From positions 1 to 64,000 of the forward strand of contig JNDT01001930.1 in NCBI GenBank assembly GCA_000697055.1: DNA of 64,000 nt, in the 5' to 3' direction. Under the pieces are notes generated by a model. The model was not told the origin of the DNA. It worked only from the letters and a program-made list of their open reading frames with translations, and did no database searches. The position numbers and the translations under genes were made by a program. Every line of letters begins with the position of its first letter. Position 1 is the first letter of the stretch. This document shows, piece after piece, positions 1 through 11,470 of this stretch. This DNA is from Saksenaea vasiformis B4078 (Eukaryota; Mucoromycota; Mucoromycetes; Mucorales; Saksenaeaceae).

Positions 1-1082
1 ATATCCAAGAACACTGATGCGTGGATCACGAGGAGATGCGACTTCCTACAGTTCGATCGAGTTGATATATTTGTGAGTTGAATAGTTATAATAAAGGAGG
101 TAAACCCTACAGCATCGCCTTCGAATTGATAAATAGGCTGCTGGCTACGTTTGACTTTGCTCCGATCTAGCTCCGGGTCATAGATAACTCTATAGTTTCG
201 TGGCGTCTTGGCCGAACTAGTCGTAGCTGCGCCGATCTGGGAGTTTGAAGTACACTCTGTTTTACTTGTAGACCTAAATTATGGACAATAAAAATACCCT
301 TGTCAGAAAGGTTTCCTTGTCAACAGGCAAACGGTACCATTGTGAATCCATGGAGATTCAAGTACGAGAGCTTTTCCTTGAAGCGCTGGGGCAAAGCGAT
401 TTCCTTAGGGATTTCGAAAGCAGTCCTTCGGACAGCAAGTTATCAACCTCACGTGCGCTCTCCGCTGCCGCCGGACCATTATTTATCCGTTTCAAAAACC
501 GAATTCTGCAATGCCTTCTTAATCGCGAATTTCAATCAGGATGTAAAGAGTATTATGGTACGCTACCAGTGTTGTAAAACACGCAAAATTCTTTTTGGAA
601 GAAGGTGCTAGTATAAGACATGTCAGACTGCAGAAATTGATACTCGGGAACAAGGGATCCTGTTCCTTTAGTGCTGTCGATTGTTTTGCAGGATCTTGAT
701 TAACATTTTATTAAATCGGGAGAGGCAGTAAAGTCGCACACACTGGAGAATAACCGATTTTACTCCAATGGTTCTGCCAGAATGAGCTCTCGCGAAGAAT
801 ATGAAAGGAGGTCATTGTCCCCAGCGTGGGCTAATTGTACTGCACTGCCGATGAAGCACTATAACGTCCAGTGAAGAGGAACGATGCACAGAGCAACTAT
901 GCCTAATAACTCAAGTAATACAGAAAGGGATGTCACCACAGTAGCGATGGTTTGATAGAGAGGGCATACAGGCTGAATGACACGCAAGACACATGGATGT
1001 GTATTCCGCCAAAACTGCAAGGCTTTTTGTTGCACTGGTGTTCCCTGAGTGCTTCTTTGACAATTCAGTGAAGATTTGATCT
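1..1082. other. left-edge intergenic stretch without a supported gene
   Basis: A short ATG frame at 281-577 (98 codons, plus strand) is the only notable open frame. It has no recognisable domain, no splice partners I could find and unremarkable composition, so I leave it unassigned. The sequence is AT-rich and not obviously repetitive. The part from about 860 faintly resembles the interior of the dispersed repeat described elsewhere (GACA-AGGTCATGCAGGCTAAA-like wording near 955-985), too degenerate to call. Confidence 0.4.
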
Positions 1083-1138
1083 TCATGGACACAGAGTCTA
1101 TATAGAGTACCGTAAGGATCCATTCAATAAATAGTATA
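1083..1138 (-). repeat. end fragment of the dispersed repeat family
   Basis: The stretch reads ATGGACACAGAG, then a TATAGAGTACCGTAA-like block, then ATTCAATAAATAGTATA. It matches the terminal block of the full repeat copies (GGACGCAAAATTTAT, AGAGTAGCGTAAAA, TTCAATAAACAGTA) in the same order and spacing. Only this end is present. It is oriented like the 19.4 and 53.5 kb copies. Confidence 0.55.
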
Positions 1139-1167
1139 CTGGTTATATAAAGAGAACCTTTTTCTTA

Positions 1168-1300
1168 GGAGCCATACCAAAAATTGGAGCCATACCTAAT
1201 TCCCGGCTCGGAGATCAATAAGATTTAGGGTGGTTTCGGTAGGTGTGCGGTTGTGCAAGGTATGGCTCCAAAAAATGCGGTTTGGATTAGGTATGGCTCC
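1168..1300. mobile_element. 133-bp MITE with terminal inverted repeats and TA flanks
   Basis: The left end GGAGCCATACC (1168-1178) is exactly inverted at the right end GGTATGGCTCC (1290-1300). Each end has a second, subterminal copy of the same word (TTGGAGCCATACC at 1184-1196; AAGGTATGGCTCCAA at 1258-1272). The element is flanked by TA on both sides (1166-1167 and 1301-1302), and the inverted match extends into the flanks (TCTTA/TAAGA). TA flanks with short inverted repeats and no coding capacity are what non-autonomous Tc1/mariner-type elements show. I saw no second copy in the window. Confidence 0.6.
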
Positions 1301-1610
1301 TAAGAGATCTGTAAAGCGAATAACGCGAAGAGTGAGAGCAATCATCACGTTTACTTTACATGCACCAATTGGGTATTGCTTAATGCATAATCGAGATTTT
1401 TGTTGATGCGAAGAGCTCAAATTTGCCATAGAAAAAGTTTGCTACTACGTTGAAATGCGGTTCATACCTGGTAGCACCGCTGGTCATGCAATAATGGAAG
1501 CACAGCAGATCAAACGCGTGACTTCGGAATAATTCTTTCCCGTGCTTGAAAAACTGGCGCCACCAATATCCAACGTGTTGCAAGTCTTTCATTTTGCCGT
1601 TCGATTCGCC

Positions 1611-3740
1611 ATGGCCAGAACAGCTGCTATTAAAGCAAACATGACAACGAGGCCTAGATCGGCACGAATAGCTAAACTCGTGAAGGGGAATGAGACTGTA
1701 AAAACAACAACTACTGTGGAAAGGACGACGCGGAAAGCATCGAAAGTAACTAAGACGACGAGAACAGCAAAGGCAAGATCTGTAACAAAGCCTAAGACTT
1801 CACCATCTGCGCCAACTGCGCCAACAGCAGTTGATGTCCAAATTGCACCTGAAGTTGTTCAGAATAATCTTGCTCAATCTCATGAATCGTTGGCGGTGCA
1901 AACAAGAAACTGTATTAGTGGTCCTTATAAAGCATTCCGTAACCGATGCAGAGCTTGTGTGGCGAAGAAGTCAGATATATGCCGCTTTAAGTATCTGAGA
2001 GCATTCAAAGAAAGGGGTAAAAAGCTTGACTATGGTCCATACTTTATTAGCACGACTGAGAAGGATGGCGTTGACCAACGGACCCGTACATTCCCTCCTC
2101 AATCGGAAGCTCACCGCAGATATTTGCGTGAAACAATTCGAAAGCCATTTTTAAAAATGTTAGAAGAAGACCGACTGTTGCTTGATCGATACGACTCCGT
2201 CTTGACACGCCGCCCTTTTGTCGCTGGTATTCGCCATGTTTGCGACATGTGTCTGACAAGTATCTTCAATATTCATTGGATGTGCGGTGTCTGCGGCCTG
2301 GACCTCTGCCCTGATTGTTATCATTCTAATCGGAATGATAGAGGTTTAAGGTTTAGCAATTGTACGTATCGACGCATGCATACCCGAGAACATATGATTC
2401 CCGTTACGAAGTACGAAAAAGAAGTGACAGAGCAGCTTTATTCCGACGCTATGAATGTGGATAACAAGGAAGCTGCAGTTTCAACAAATAGCGATCTTTA
2501 CCCAGCAGATGATGATCGCCACGAAGTATATCAAAAGGAGCAAGATACCGTGCAATGTAACGATGACGATGAACATCTCGCCGACGTAGCGTCCCTTCAC
2601 CGTACAAAATCTCCAGGAAGTCCTGTCATTGAAATCAAAAAAGTACCTACTTCTCCGAAGATTGATCTCCCACTCGTACCATCACCGACTCCTACGCCAC
2701 CTGATCTGACCACAATGCAAATAGAATATGACGTCCTTGTTATGCCAGTTGAACAGATAACGCTTGACACGTTCCAAAAGCACTGGGCACAGGGAAAGCC
2801 TGTGGTTATTCAAAATGTGATGAAAAACAACCACCAGTCGTGGACCCCTGAGTATTTTCAGAAGAAGTATGGCGACCAGACTATCGATGTGACAGATTGC
2901 AAGACAGGGGATGTCGAGGTGATCACAGTAGGCCAGTTTTTCAATGGATTTTCAGATCATACCAAACGTTACGGCTACGATCCAGCAAAAGATAATCACT
3001 GCGTACTGAAAATCAAGGTTTGTTAAGATGTTGTCAGCTGATCAGTTTCTGATCGTAGCAAGTAGGACTGGCCTCCAAAAGCTGATTTCAAGACGGAGTT
3101 TCCGGAGCTGTATGGACATTTCATGCAGATGCTTCCTATACCTGAATATTGCACTGTAACAGGTTATTTCAATCTATCCAATCGCCTACCGGACGAATAC
3201 CTACCACCAGATCTCGGTCCAAAGATGTTTATCGCGTATGGTTCAAGTGGAGCTGATAAACGACATGGCACGACAAAATTGCATTGCGATATGGCTGATG
3301 CCGTCAATGTAATGTGTTACGCCCATGCGGTTGATGACCTTGCGGCTGCAACGTGGGATATATATCCAGCCGAAGCACTTCCTATCTTGCGGGAGTTTGT
3401 AGGCAAAATTGCAAAGCAGAAGCACTACAAAGTTCAAGACCCCATCCACAGCCAATGGCTTTATCTGGATGATGACTTACAAGAACAGCTGTGGCGTGAG
3501 CATGGCATACGGAGCTGGCGACTACATCAAAACCCTGGTGACGCAGTGTATATCCCAGCTGGATGTGCGCATCAAGTCTCCAATCACCATAGTGCCATCA
3601 AATGCGCCTATGATTTTGTAAGCCCGGAAGGTGTAGAACGTGCCGCAATGATCACAAAGGAATTTGCAAAAGTTCCCCGAGAAGATGCGCTTCAACTGCA
3701 CAATACTCTCCTTTTCTCATGGACTAGTACGAATTTGTGA
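1611..3740 (+). CDS. KDM3/JHDM2-like JmjC histone demethylase
   Basis: Likely Fe(II)/2-oxoglutarate-dependent lysine demethylase acting on chromatin, 693 aa in two exons (1611-3017, 3066-3740; 48-nt intron). The first in-frame ATG is at 1611 in a good context (GCCATGG). Residues 1-100 are basic and Thr-rich. Next comes a cysteine cluster (CRACVAKKSDIC) and then the KDM3-type zinc finger with spaced CxxC pairs (CDMCL, CGVCGLDLCPDC, near 2250-2330). The JmjC domain spans the splice junction. The iron ligands are visible as H-C-D (TKLHCDMADAVNVM, about residue 542) and the distal His in IPAGCAHQVSN (about residue 640), followed by the family-typical CAYDFVSPE. This order (zinc finger, then C-terminal JmjC) is that of KDM3A/B, which remove H3K9 methyl groups. 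Substrate preference here is inferred from the family only. It converges with the exchanger gene at 3977. Confidence 0.88.
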
Positions 3741-3976
3741 AGAAAACATGTTATCCTTGTAAAATAGTCATAGTAGCTGCAGTATGTAAAAAATTGATAC
3801 ACATAACCACGTTAACCAGGAATGGCATTTCTATTTGCGGTCAATGCGGAACAGACCCCTTATCGTCGATCGCATGGGATAGATTAATGAAATTGCAGAG
3901 CCGAAATTCCTTTATTATTACGAATTGTTGTACTCTGAAGACAACTACGACAACTGTAAAAGACATTTGTAAACGA

Positions 3977-6900
3977 TTAGTGAAAGATACGGAATTCTAT
4001 CAGTAGATTGATTATGCAGCAGACCAAGTAAACAAAGATCGTCCAGCAACCTAGTTGCTTGTTCATATGATAGTTGTTCAAGTTGACAACAACAAGAGTG
4101 CTTATCAGTACGGTGATTAGTCCAGCAGAGGATACCATGATAGTGGGTGCAATATGTATCATGTATGGCTTTCCACTCTTCCACGTCTGGTATGTTGATG
4201 ATACACCAATTCCAAGTACCATGTCTACATCGCAGTCAATAAGGATAACGACAATGATAATCTATTTACTTAGCAAAGGTCCAGCGTAGCATGCTGAAAT
4301 AGCCATCGTTGGGAATCCCATCTAAAAAGAAACGAGCAGCAGGTCAGGAAGTGCTCATAGGCAACAGCGGTTTCCCTTCTCTACCTTTGCAATTGCTGTA
4401 TTTGAGACAAAATCACCGATACTATTTCCCTATAAACAACAGATGAATGCCAGCACATGGATAGTGTGTCGCATAACTATACCAGCGCAAATACTGTTAA
4501 TCCCATGATCGCCTCACTGATATCGAAAATAATGCCTAGTGCTTCCAACAAACCGACCATCTCGTTAGCTAGTACATAGATCCAATTGAGAGCAACAAAG
4601 AAGCCAACAAAGGACATCATCCAAAACCATGATGGTGGTTCATCGGCCTTTGTACTGGTGACGATTATTCCGCCCACTATACAGCCGATAACACTTCCGA
4701 TCCATATATGGTTCGGTTGCAATAGTTCATTCACTATTCGCTTTTGGTTTAGCTAGGTCAGCTGGCAATGAAAGGAACTTACTTGCGCATACATAGCAGA
4801 CAAATGTGAGACTACACACGGCTTGTAGAGCTACTAACCATCGACACCATCCCTGATGAACAACAATTGATTCTATATCAGACTGGTTGTCGTCGGCGAG
4901 ATGGTCGCTTTCCGAGTGGGGCACAGTCAAATAATTAGCCGTTGACGTGTCCGTAACAACGAAGTTCGGACCCACGCTGTCGTCAATTACTTCCATCCCG
5001 TCTATCTTTACGTTCTCATCCTCCGCAACTGGTAACGTCAAAGTGAAGATGAAGACAAGTGGCACTGCTGTCAAGGAGCTGATCTTGGCAAACAGACTCT
5101 TTTCTCTCCAGTTTTCCAGGGTTGGAAAGAGTATACGTTTGATATCGGACAAAATGGATTCGGTCTCGGGTGATAATGATAGGGTATACAGCGATCCACT
5201 GGGTGATTTTAAGCTACCTTCGTGGGATCTGCTTTCTTGAGGTACTGGTAGGCTAAGGAACATAGAGCTCCTGTCCATTGGTGTAGGGCTAATGGGACTT
5301 TGTCTTGCAGTGGCATAGCAAGAGTATTCGGTATTGCTTAGGCTCGGACTGTTTGATATCGCGTTTAAGCTTATGCTAGGGCCCTGACTGAGATGATGTG
5401 TTGAAGGGCCTGTCTGAGGTTCTTCTGCCTGTTCCTCGTCCTGTTCTACATTGGGTGGTGCCAATCGAATTTCGGGAATAGTGAATTCGGTATGATCTGT
5501 CTTGGTGCGCTCGTGTTGCTGTGCAGGCGAGAGCGCTGGGGCTTTTTGGGGCCGGTTAGCCGACAGATATGTGAAATAATCTTCTGCCACGCCAGTGCTG
5601 CTATGAGAACTGGCTGATGAAACGGATGGTCGTAATTTGGTACTGGTAACAAGATTGTCGGCAACGGTAGAGGAACGTGTTCTTCTCCCGGGACGGTCGA
5701 TATCATGTGTAAATGAATGCGGTGATCTGTTATTCCATGTCTGTTGCGGCATTGAAATTTGTCGGCGTCGAATGGATGGTCCAACGATATTTGCACTGCT
5801 AGCCCGACGGATCGCAGTGATTTGTTCTTGAAACTTTAAGCAAATTAAGTTCAGATGTATGTAACTACTTGACAGGAGGACCTACCTCAATAGCGCCAAA
5901 TAGAGATGTTCGGATACCAACACGTGGCGTCATCGGATGCCGGGTAGGCCGGGCGGAAAGTGATCCGTGGGTACTTGAACTGACCAGCAGGTTTCCGGTA
6001 TCAATGCGCAATGACGGGCGGGAAAGTGAATTGGGCGAGACTGGGCGGATGACATTACCCAGATGGTGTTCGGTGTAGCTGGGATGAATACCGAACCCGT
6101 GATCCGGTATCGACAGACGCGGAGGCTTCGTATTTCTCCCTAGATCAAAATTTCATATTTTACCTTTTCTAGTTGACTCGTACCTCTTGTACCCAGCAGC
6201 AACGATCTCTCCGTTACAGCTTCCTCCGTAACAGATTTTTGTTCTATTTCTGCCAATGGTGCGTTATGCGAAAAGCCATAATCGCTGAAGAGGACGGATG
6301 AAACATAGGCCAGATAGTACATGATAAGGACAACACCATGGTACCAGCATATCTGCCGACCGTAGGCGATCCAAGTGATCATAAACACAGCTCCTGTAAG
6401 GAAGGTCGCATCTCGCATAAAGGTGATCCTTGTTGCTTTAAAGGGGCGAATGATGCCCATGCAGCCTGCCACGATTGCCACGATAAAAAAAGCTGCACCG
6501 ATCATCTCCCCAATAGCTAAGGAGCCAGCCCCTGAATCCATCGCGCTTTTTGTAAATTAAAGACAATAATCTGTCAGTACCATTCCTGTTGCTTCTATGG
6601 TTACACTCACGCAAAAGTGCTAAAAAGATCAGGACTTCCATTACCAAATGCCAACACAGTTACACCCGCCTATAGGGAGCGAGTAAAAGGAGTATCAGGT
6701 TATCTAAAATCATTCCGCGGATGGAATTGCCGATTTACCATGCTTTCAGATAACTGCAATTTTGATGATACTGTTTGCAAATTGGGACCTAAGAACATGG
6801 CATGAGCAAGTGAATGGGATCACTTATGATAGAAAACAATAAGCTTACAGAAGAAGTCGGATGCGACAACGCTAATAGCGCCAAAAAGCAATAACAAGCC

Positions 6901-7303
6901 AGCACACTAAAAATGGCAATGAGCACGGACGTGTATGCATTAAGTCTACATTTCAGATACAATCCAATGGATAGATTGGGATATATTACCAAGACTGACA
7001 TAGAGATCGGCTTCCAAAAGGGAGAGCAATAATAAAATCTTAAAAACTGGCCGCTGAAGTCCTGACATGCGCGTTGAACGAATGCGCACTTGTCAATATG
7101 AGACTCTACATCTGAGCACTGTTGTAATGTAGTTAACTCGGGCAAGTGATCTTATTATGATCAGCACATACAGATTCCGCTCCGAAAGTTGAAAGATCGT
7201 TGTTTGAGTTTCTAAATAAGCTCCATTGTACAGCAAAAGACAAGAAGGCAATGGCAGTTAATGATGTAAAGAAACACGTAATCAAAGTGGAGCGCCTTGA
7301 CAT
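3977..7303 (-). CDS. Na+/Ca2+ exchanger family protein (NCLX/CCX-like)
   Basis: Cation/Ca2+ antiporter of an internal membrane (vacuole, ER or mitochondrion; not decidable from sequence), 896 aa. I chain 12 exons: 7303-7172, 7118-6990, 6906-6849, 6788-6739, 6669-6611, 6545-6184, 6139-5886, 5833-4783, 4733-4483, 4429-4385, 4321-4270, 4224-3977; all phases agree. A hydrophobic N-terminus comes first, then the cysteine-rich segment with DFSGQFLRFYYCSPFW. The alpha-1 repeat has ASDFFCPNL and LAFGNGSPDLFSTF (about residue 131). A long hydrophilic cytoplasmic loop (about 250-560) is Ser/Pro-rich with GAIE and SIPDHGF motifs. The alpha-2 repeat has GNSIGDFVSNTAIAK (about 783) and MGFPTMAISACYAGPLLN. 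GNGSPD/GNSIGD are the ion-binding signatures of the family. The 24-nt gap after exon 6 could be misread as an intron; the phase-consistent donor is at 6183. Confidence 0.9.
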
Positions 7304-8345
7304 GACAGGAAGAAGGAGAAAGAAGAGGTATGGACGGAACGTCCCTGACACACTTTTTTTTTAAAGCGCTGGCGTGGATTTGAGTAAAAGGAAAGTTGCA
7401 CATGAGCAGTGACTGCATTAGCAGCCGTTTTGCCATGATATTGCTGGTTATATTGCTGCTGCTGCTGCTTCCTGTATTCATAAAATTCCATGGCAGGGAG
7501 GTTATCCCTTCGCGGGACTGAATGTGGTCTTTTAACCTAATAGCTATAAGATCTCCTTGTCCAGTGTTTTTTGATCACCTCTTTCAAATCCAGGGAAAAC
7601 TCAGTTCTATTCCATTTTTGGAACTTGCATTACACATTTTCTGTTGCAAATCTACACCTTGTCTGCACCCTCAAGGAGCGGTTCCTCTTTGTCAGTAATA
7701 GAAATGTGGAACACATGTTGCTGATTTATGATAGTTATCTTAGCGTCTGCATCGCAGGCTCTTTATCTGTTTCTTTTGCCATTGAAACTTTTGATATCGA
7801 TCTTTCTAGATATGGCAATTCTATATTCTTTCTTGATATGGCACAAAGGAATTTTTGTTCATGTTAGACGGACCAAGGACCAGCGACAGATCACTGCGCC
7901 GTTAGTTTGAAAACACAGTACATTTGTTTCAGCTGTGATCTAATAAGAGATTAAAATAGTATCCGGTGTGATAGAAGTACAAATTGGATCTGTCTTTGGC
8001 GATTTGCAGGATGCCTTTGGGTTGGTACTACCGCCATCTTTCTAACCTTATTAGCCACATGCTTTGTCGTAGGCGCAGCCACACTAGCCTTCTTATACAC
8101 AGCCAAACCATTATAACAGCAGAATACAGGAACAAAGAAACCGATCCTGGGAGTACGAATCTTTCTAAGTTTACAAAATCGGAGTGCAAAATAGTGGTTC
8201 CATGACCGTGTTGCACCCCTTGACATGTGTAGAGATGACCCATGGCCATGGCATGCGCTACGTATGTATTACCCCATCTGTCCGTCTCTTTATGAATGGA
8301 CGCCATCCCATTTGCTAATACGCATACATGCATCAATTGTCGACT
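7304..8345. other. divergent intergenic region upstream of the exchanger
   Basis: It holds the presumed 5' leader and promoter of the exchanger. A minus-strand ATG frame (7491-7282, 69 codons, ATG in CCATGG context) starts with a Gln run encoded by CAG/CAA at about 7448-7465 and overlaps the exchanger start. It could be an upstream ORF. The rest (7500-8345) shows only short overlapping open frames without family features. Confidence 0.4.
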
Positions 8346-9275
8346 TACTGTTTATTGAACGACTCTTTACGCTATTCTAAATAAACTATGCGTCCATGAA
8401 GAACCGAGTTTGCAGCTAAGGAAATAATTGAATATGCAGTCATTAGTTCACGAATTGGCGACAAAATAATACTGTACTTACATCAACTTGGCTCCCAGAT
8501 GGACGCATAATTTATTGAAGCAGCATAAAAAATCGTTCACGGTTAGTAAATGGAATAATATGGGATGTCATCCTACTTAGCCTCGAGGGATTGTCATACG
8601 TTAATGGCATCCAGCCACCACACCTGACTCGGTGGGGGACGGTTGTGATTATACGATGTCTTCCTTGGAACGGCCACGTTTGGATTTGACGGCTTGCAGA
8701 GGACTTGAAGCAATACAACGTCTGGAGATCTATTCCAAAAGATGAGCGATCCTGAGTGTGTGACAACATTTACGTACTTGAGTGAAGGGCGAAGGGCACC
8801 AACACAACCAAAACAGTTCGGGACAGAGGCCATGCAGCCTAAACGGCAGACAGAAAACATGAATAATCTTGTATGTATATAATGTATTGACATCCTTACC
8901 GGGGATGTTAAAAAGAATAGAGCCAAAGAAAAAAAAAAAGGAAATTCGTGCGTTCCCTTTAAGTACGGACTATTTGGGTGGAATCTGTGCTTATCGTGCA
9001 ACATTTTTACTGCTTTCCGATGGGAGACTGGGAAATTCATCACTGAAGCGTCTCAATGCAAAAATGACTTTTTGTTTCAATGCGACATTTTTACTGCTTT
9101 CCGAAAGGATACCGAAAAACCATCACTGAAGCACCTCAATGCAGAAACGAAGTTATTCAGACGCGAAATAAACCACTTCTCAGCGGCAAGACTTATCATC
9201 TTCCAGTGCAAAAATTATTCGGCTTGGGCGTCTTATAATATTTATCTGACGTAAACGTTGAGTCCAAATCCAGTA
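8346..9275 (+). mobile_element. full copy of the dispersed repeat family (plus orientation)
   Basis: The left end is TACTGTTTATTGAA and the right end CCAAATCCAGTA. Blocks in order: TTTACGCTATTCTAAATAAA / GCGTCCATGAAG; an inverted partner CAGATGGACGCATAATTTAT with TTCACGGTTAGTAAATG; GCAGAGGACTTGAAGCAATA; GTTCGGGACAGAGGCCATGC; CATCCTTACCGGGGATG; AGAGCCAAAG plus a poly-A run; then about 70-bp tandem units (9000-9150, ACTGCTTTCCGA / CATCACTGAAGC). On the minus strand the copy shows the conserved splice-like signals discussed in the findings (for example CCCCG|GTAAGGATG and CCGTTTAG|GC). No transposase frame is present. Confidence 0.8.
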
Positions 9276-9894
9276 TTCACATCAAATGAGAAAATTACCT
9301 CTTTTCCTGTTAGCCTATAGACAGAGAAGATGATAAGCTCTTTATTGATGCATCCTTACCGCACTGTCATCAGTGTAATGGCAGTGGAACGACTCCTTCA
9401 CTATCATTCCCGATAATTTATTTCAGTGAGAGGCGCGGCCATTCCTGTTCCTTTAGTAGGTCAGTGGTATCCAATCGGATTCCTTTTGCAGCTAAGAAAA
9501 CCCGAAAGCATTATGTGCCCGTTGTGCAATCAAGCAATATTGAATTTCCTGCCTGAAAAAAAGCTGTATACTTGTACCTTGTACAATTCTGCAACCTGGA
9601 GGCATGATGCAGTTCTTATAGCAAACATAGGGTCAGGCACTGAGATCCTTGATCTTGGGCAGCTATCACAGGAATATACACTAACAAGTATAGCAAAGCA
9701 GACAGAAGCAAGAAGCGACACATAAAGTTTTCTTGCAGTCAATAGGATTTTATTTCAGATTTGATCATCAGTCATCGAATATGATGCAGCCCAATTATAA
9801 CCGACAATGTTTCAATTCTGATGACGCTCGAAAGCCTTAACGTATTGCAAAACCTTCTCCCCTATACGTTCTCGGTAGAGCAGAGTCCGAAGAG

Positions 9895-10625
9895 GTGCTG
9901 TTGGACAAAATACTCACTATTGTCCCTATCGTAGTCTTGTCAAACATGATCAGCAGCATCGTCGGATTGGATAGCAGGTTAAAGCAACTGAATGTCGAAA
10001 CAAAGTCGAAAAAAAAACTCCTCTTTCTATCATCCGAAGGAACGTACATGATCATAGCGATACATTCAGATACCTGCTACCGAGGAAAGAGAATGCGTTA
10101 TCAGCAGATTTAGGGCAAGATTGGAGCGAGAAGTAGCCTTTGGCAGTTTCATCCGGTCTGGCGATATCCAAGAAACTATGAAATGTCGTCATCTGCTATT
10201 TCAATGGAACATGTGCACGAGAAACTCGAACTTTGAAGACCAATCAACAACTCATCGATGCCGAGCGAAGAAGTACTTTCCTTACTGACTCCAGTTTTCT
10301 CCTGAACTATACTTCTACGGTCACTGGTAACCGATCAACACCATGATAAAAGATCATGCTCACCGAGATGTAAAGTAACCCCGAATTCGACGACGGCAAA
10401 ACGGTTTTGGTTATCTCCGTCAACGAGTTCAACACAAGCAAGGTTTGTCATTGTTGCCTGAAGCCAGTGCGTTACAAAAGTACAGAATGCCGGAGGGCCA
10501 TATCTAAAAAAGCAATTGAACCTTTTTTTTTTGTCAATCCAGACTGTCCTAGTCCGTCCAAAGGGTGCAACGTTGGGCCGAGGCATTGCTTTGAAAGGGA
10601 TTTCGATGGTCATCTCCGCCGATAG
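9895..10625 (+). pseudogene. decayed TnpB/Fanzor-like nuclease remnant
   Basis: The last frame (10407-10625) reads VNEFNTSKVCHCCLKP, then a low-complexity insertion, then a second Cys-containing segment and CFERDFDGHL. A (V/I)NE(F/Y)xTSK-CxxC zinc ribbon followed by RDxNA is the C-terminal layout (RuvC-III) of IS605 OrfB/TnpB and its eukaryotic relatives, the Fanzors. About 450 bp upstream a frame with IVGLDSRLKQ (9945-9975) could be the degenerate RuvC-I strand, where an active protein has D-P-G. Frames between the two are broken by stops, so this would be dead. The identification rests on motif memory, not alignment. It could be a chance resemblance in the upstream half; the C-terminal half is stronger. 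Confidence 0.4.
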
Positions 10626-11104
10626 AGATTCTTTATCACCCTTCAGATCTCAGCACATGATCACTTTACAGCTTGATATGCTCTTTGCTGATTAACCGAC
10701 TCAGCTTCGACTGGTGCAAAGACCCAGAAGGGGATGATTGTGATAAGTTACTCTGCTTTTATGTTCCATATCAGTTCCTAAGTTTGAGTGTAGATACTCG
10801 CCTCAGTGTAGGTTCTTAAATCAATTATTGAGAGTTTGATAAAGCCTATAGATCAGTCATAGAACCTAGGCTTTCACCTTCCACATTAATTGATACCTCT
10901 ATGAGGATCACTAGTGCTGCTTATTGATGAACTTTCTACGTCAATCTATATAAATTTGGCATCTTTCGAGAGGCAAAATTGCGCCAAGGAATGGATCGAG
11001 TACACTGCTATGATTAAACATGTTAAAAAGAAATTCTTACTGATCCATGTCAACCTGGTTACCAGTGCACGCAAACTACTGGATCAGCGTAAAAACAATA
11101 CTTA
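10626..11104. other. intergenic, nothing recognised
   Basis: AT-rich sequence without a long open frame, repeat copy or RNA-like structure that I can support. Confidence 0.4.
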
Positions 11105-11470
11105 AATGTAAGTTTTCTTACCCGGAAGGTAATCCAGAACAAATGCGGAGGTCCACCCCGCATTGCGGTCGGTTCGATCATATGGACCATTTTTCTGATG
11201 GCAGGGACCATTAGTGAATGGACACGCGTTGCAAAAGGGGTGAAGCAATGCAACGGCTGGAGTTTTACTGTGGAAGGTGAGTGGCGCTTCGTATGACAAC
11301 ATTTTCATGCTTAAGTAGCGTGCATCGAGCATCATCACACCAAGATGGTTCGAGGCAGGGATCGTGTAGGGTATCCGATAGATAAAAAAAAACAATGGTA
11401 GTACCGTATTTATGACGAACTGACATCCTTACCAGGAGTGTTCCTGACAAGACAAATCTAAAGGAAAGAA
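11105..11470 (+). repeat. partial, diverged copy of the dispersed repeat
   Basis: Degenerate but collinear blocks are present: CTTACCCGGAAGGTAATCC (11115), GAAGCAATGCAACG (11242), GACAACATTTTCATG (11296), GATGGTTCGAGGCAGGGATCG (11345) and GACATCCTTACCAGGAGTGTT (11428). Both element ends are missing. It lies between the Fanzor-like remnant and the phosphatidylserine synthase promoter. Confidence 0.6.

Noticed and set aside
1542..1610. Extension of the KDM3-like frame upstream of 1611
   Set aside because: The open frame begins at a GTG without an ATG; the first ATG (1611) has a good context and precedes the expected basic N-terminus.
5446..5796. 116-codon frame overlapping the exchanger loop exon
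   Set aside because: Out of frame with the exchanger chain; the GPS-IRRR-QIS reading that links the exons is in the other frame.
6146..6169. 24-nt intron GTAAAA...CTAG after exchanger exon 6
   Set aside because: Too short for the lower limit of about 40 nt seen elsewhere; the donor at 6183 gives a 44-nt intron and a correct phase.
8340..9275. CRISPR-like array from the repeated words at 9000-9150
   Set aside because: Units are contiguous degenerate tandem repeats without unique spacers; they belong to the dispersed repeat.
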